DNA from: UBA4655 sp964585575
GTDB lineage: Bacteria; Planctomycetota; Planctomycetia; Pirellulales; UBA1268
Assembly (NCBI GenBank): GCA_964585575.1
Contig: CAZPEM010000021.1
Location: 1 to 30,424 of the forward strand
DNA: 30,424 nucleotides
Direction: 5' to 3'
The notes beneath the pieces are model-generated. The model did not search any database. It had not been told where the DNA came from and saw only the letters and a program-made list of their open reading frames with translations. This document shows, piece by piece, positions 29,342-30,424 of the stretch (positions within the stretch are counted from its first letter, which is position 1; each line of letters starts with the position of its first letter). A program made the translations under genes and the position numbers.

Positions 29342-29347
29342 GGAAAA

Positions 29348-29353
29348 CCTGCT
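29348..29353 (-). promoter_or_regulatory. Probable ribosome binding site for the giant gene
   Basis: AGCAGG lies on the minus strand with a six-base spacer (TTTTCC) before ATG at 29341 and matches five of six bases of AGGAGG. No comparable purine run precedes the alternative in-frame ATG at 29377. This is why 29341 is taken as the start, though planctomycete genes often lack a strong Shine-Dalgarno. Confidence 0.45.
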
Positions 29354-29530
29354 GAAAAGAAAGCGGGTATGCCGCATGACGGCCGCCGACGGGTCGACGG
29401 TTCTCTGGAGATGCGCGATCGAGCTCCCCAAACGACGACCGCCCGCCGTTCAAGTGCCCTGAAGGTAGTTCCAGACTCAATTTCCCGCAAACAATCGACA
29501 CACCAGATTCTGCGGAATGCCATTTCGACC

Positions 29531-29566
29531 CGAGAAAGGGGCTTCCGTAGGGTAGGCCCCCTCTCG
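29531..29566 (-). terminator. GC-rich hairpin downstream of miaA, possible terminator
   Basis: Read on the minus strand the arms CGAGAGGGGGC and GCCCCTTTCTCG pair over about 11-12 positions, with two G-U wobbles and a loop of about 12 bases. It begins about 65 bases after the miaA stop codon. No U-run follows, so it is not a standard intrinsic terminator. It may mark the 3' end of the miaA message or separate it from the giant gene. The wobbles are fully paired only in the minus-strand transcript, which supports that orientation. Confidence 0.45.
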
Positions 29567-29630
29567 CGGTTCCCCCGACAATCGGCGCATGTCCCCCAAA
29601 CCGACCTGATGGCCCTGATGACCGACGGCG

Positions 29631-30424
29631 TCAGGCAGCCAGCCACACTGCCCCGCGAAAGCTCCGCAGCCAGGTCAGCTGCCGCTTGGCGAGCTGCCTC
29701 GTTCTCCGCTTCGTGGCGTCGATCGCCTCGACGACCGTCATGCGACCCTCGACCACGGAGACCGCCTCGGCGTAGCCGGCGGCCTGCGAGGCGGTGCGGC
29801 CGATGCCGCCGGAGGCGACTGCCTCGCGGGTCTCCTCGACGAGGCCATCGGCGAACATCCGCTCGACCCTCGCGTCGATCTCGCGGTGGAGCCAGCCGCG
29901 GGGCCGATCGACCACGAGGAGCCTTTCGTCGAAGAGCGGATTCGGGCTCGGCCGGAAGGCGACGCTCTGCGGTGCGCCGGCGAGGGCCGCCACCTCGAGG
30001 CTGCGGATGATTCGCTTCACGTCGTTGGGGTGGATGCGTTGTGCGGCATCGGGATCGACCGCGGCGAGCCTCGCGTGAAGGGGGGCGGACCCCTCTGCCT
30101 CGGCCTCGGCGGCAAGCGCGGCCCGCAGCTGCGGATCGGCCGGCGGCAGTTCGGCCAGCCCGTCCCGAAGGGCCCGTAGATAGAGTGGCGTGCCGCCGAC
30201 AAAGAGGATCCGCCGGCCCCGTCCGCGGATGTCGGCGACGGCGTCGGCCGCGTCGGCGAGCCAGCGGGCGATGCTGTAATCCTCGCACGGTGCGACGACG
30301 TCGAGCAGGTGGTGCGGCACGCGTCGGCGGTCGTCGGCGGTCGGCTTGGCGGTGCCGATGTCGAGCCCTCGGTAGACCGCCATCGAATCGACGCTCACGA
30401 TCTCGGCCCCGAGCCGCTCGGCGA
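29631..30424 (-). CDS. miaA: tRNA dimethylallyltransferase MiaA, N-terminus beyond window
   Basis: MiaA transfers a dimethylallyl group from dimethylallyl pyrophosphate to N6 of adenosine 37 in tRNAs that read codons starting with U. The 263 residues visible begin AERLGAEIVSVDSMAVYRG, followed by LDIGTAKPTADDRR, VPHHLLDVVAPCEDYSIARW, FVGGTPLYLRALRDGL, RIHPNDVKRIIRSLEV, GWLHREIDARVERMF and the C-terminal TRQLAKRQLTWLRSF, all in MiaA order. The family is usually about 300-320 residues, so about 25-40 N-terminal residues, including the P-loop (GPTASGKS type), lie beyond the right edge. The usual DSMQVYRG and GGTGLY appear as DSMAVYRG and GGTPLY, substitutions I associate with planctomycete homologues. 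The stop codon TGA is at 29631-29633. Confidence 0.96.
   Translation of the reverse strand, partial: AERLGAEIVSVDSMAVYRGLDIGTAKPTADDRRRVPHHLLDVVAPCEDYSIARWLADAADAVADIRGRGRRILFVGGTPLYLRALRDGLAELPPADPQLRAALAAEAEAEGSAPLHARLAAVDPDAAQRIHPNDVKRIIRSLEVAALAGAPQSVAFRPSPNPLFDERLLVVDRPRGWLHREIDARVERMFADGLVEETREAVASGGIGRTASQAAGYAEAVSVVEGRMTVVEAIDATKRRTRQLAKRQLTWLRSFRGAVWLAA

Larger units (their letters stand above)
29342..29630. other. Intergenic region between miaA and the giant gene
   Basis: This is about 290 bases between the miaA stop and the chosen start of the giant gene. It contains the hairpin at 29531-29566, a relatively AT-rich patch near 29461-29525, and the ribosome binding site at 29348-29353. 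If the giant gene has its own promoter, it most likely lies in the patch between 29377 and 29525. I see no convincing -35/-10 pair, no small gene and no RNA gene here. Confidence 0.6.

Noticed and set aside
29420..29505. Possible promoter on the minus strand (TTGCGG, 17-base spacer, TACCTT)
   Set aside because: Each hexamer matches the sigma-70 consensus at only about three of six positions, which is expected by chance in this spacer.
29338..30288. Minus-strand open frame of 316 codons overlapping miaA
   Set aside because: It overlaps miaA in another register and is Arg-rich, while the miaA register shows conserved family motifs.

Overview
The window is GC-rich and almost entirely coding, and effectively all of its coding sense lies on the minus strand. 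It holds one enormous open reading frame and the 3' part of one housekeeping gene. The giant gene starts at about 29341 and runs leftward in a single uninterrupted frame to the left edge, so at least 9,780 codons are present and its C-terminus lies outside the window. Upstream of it, at 29631-30424, is the C-terminal part of miaA (tRNA dimethylallyltransferase), also on the minus strand and cut by the right edge. A gap of about 290 bases between them carries a GC-rich hairpin.

The N-terminus of the giant protein has an LEPR-XLL-type motif (LEPRVML) followed by a DUF4347-type domain (LSHGFSGG, LLYGCDVAAG). That pair is typical of giant surface or secreted proteins of Planctomycetes. With the high GC content and the planctomycete-like MiaA motifs, this suggests a planctomycete, possibly of the Pirellulales; no rRNA or other taxonomic marker is present, so this is an inference.

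From N- to C-terminus (right to left in coordinates) the protein reads as follows: Arg-rich leader and LEPR-XLL motif (29177-29341); DUF4347 (28700-29155); beta-rich RTX-associated modules and a first small RTX cluster (27755-27900); more beta modules; RTX cluster B (24455-24850); beta modules; RTX cluster C (21655-21960); a large non-RTX block (15640-21200) made of beta-rich modules, with a seven-copy helical repeat (18885-19800) inside it; RTX cluster D with about 13 nonapeptides (15120-15620); three consecutive Trp/DTLATIA modules (13790-14700); a 250-residue block present twice (11560-12270 and 6400-7150); an aromatic-rich island (11130-11480); a PLYxDxxG repeat region (8640-9780); degenerate beta repeats (7640-8320); an alpha-helical, coiled-coil-like region (3190-5160); and a terminal array of nested tandem repeats of up to 501 bp (1-2720) that runs off the window.

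The architecture fits a very long, calcium-binding, cell-surface or secreted adhesin- or matrix-like protein. Its actual function cannot be read from the sequence. No mobile element, CRISPR array, tRNA, rRNA or second operon is visible. The long plus-strand open frames are antisense shadows of the giant gene: they share its codon register and exist because it hardly uses TTA, CTA and TCA codons.
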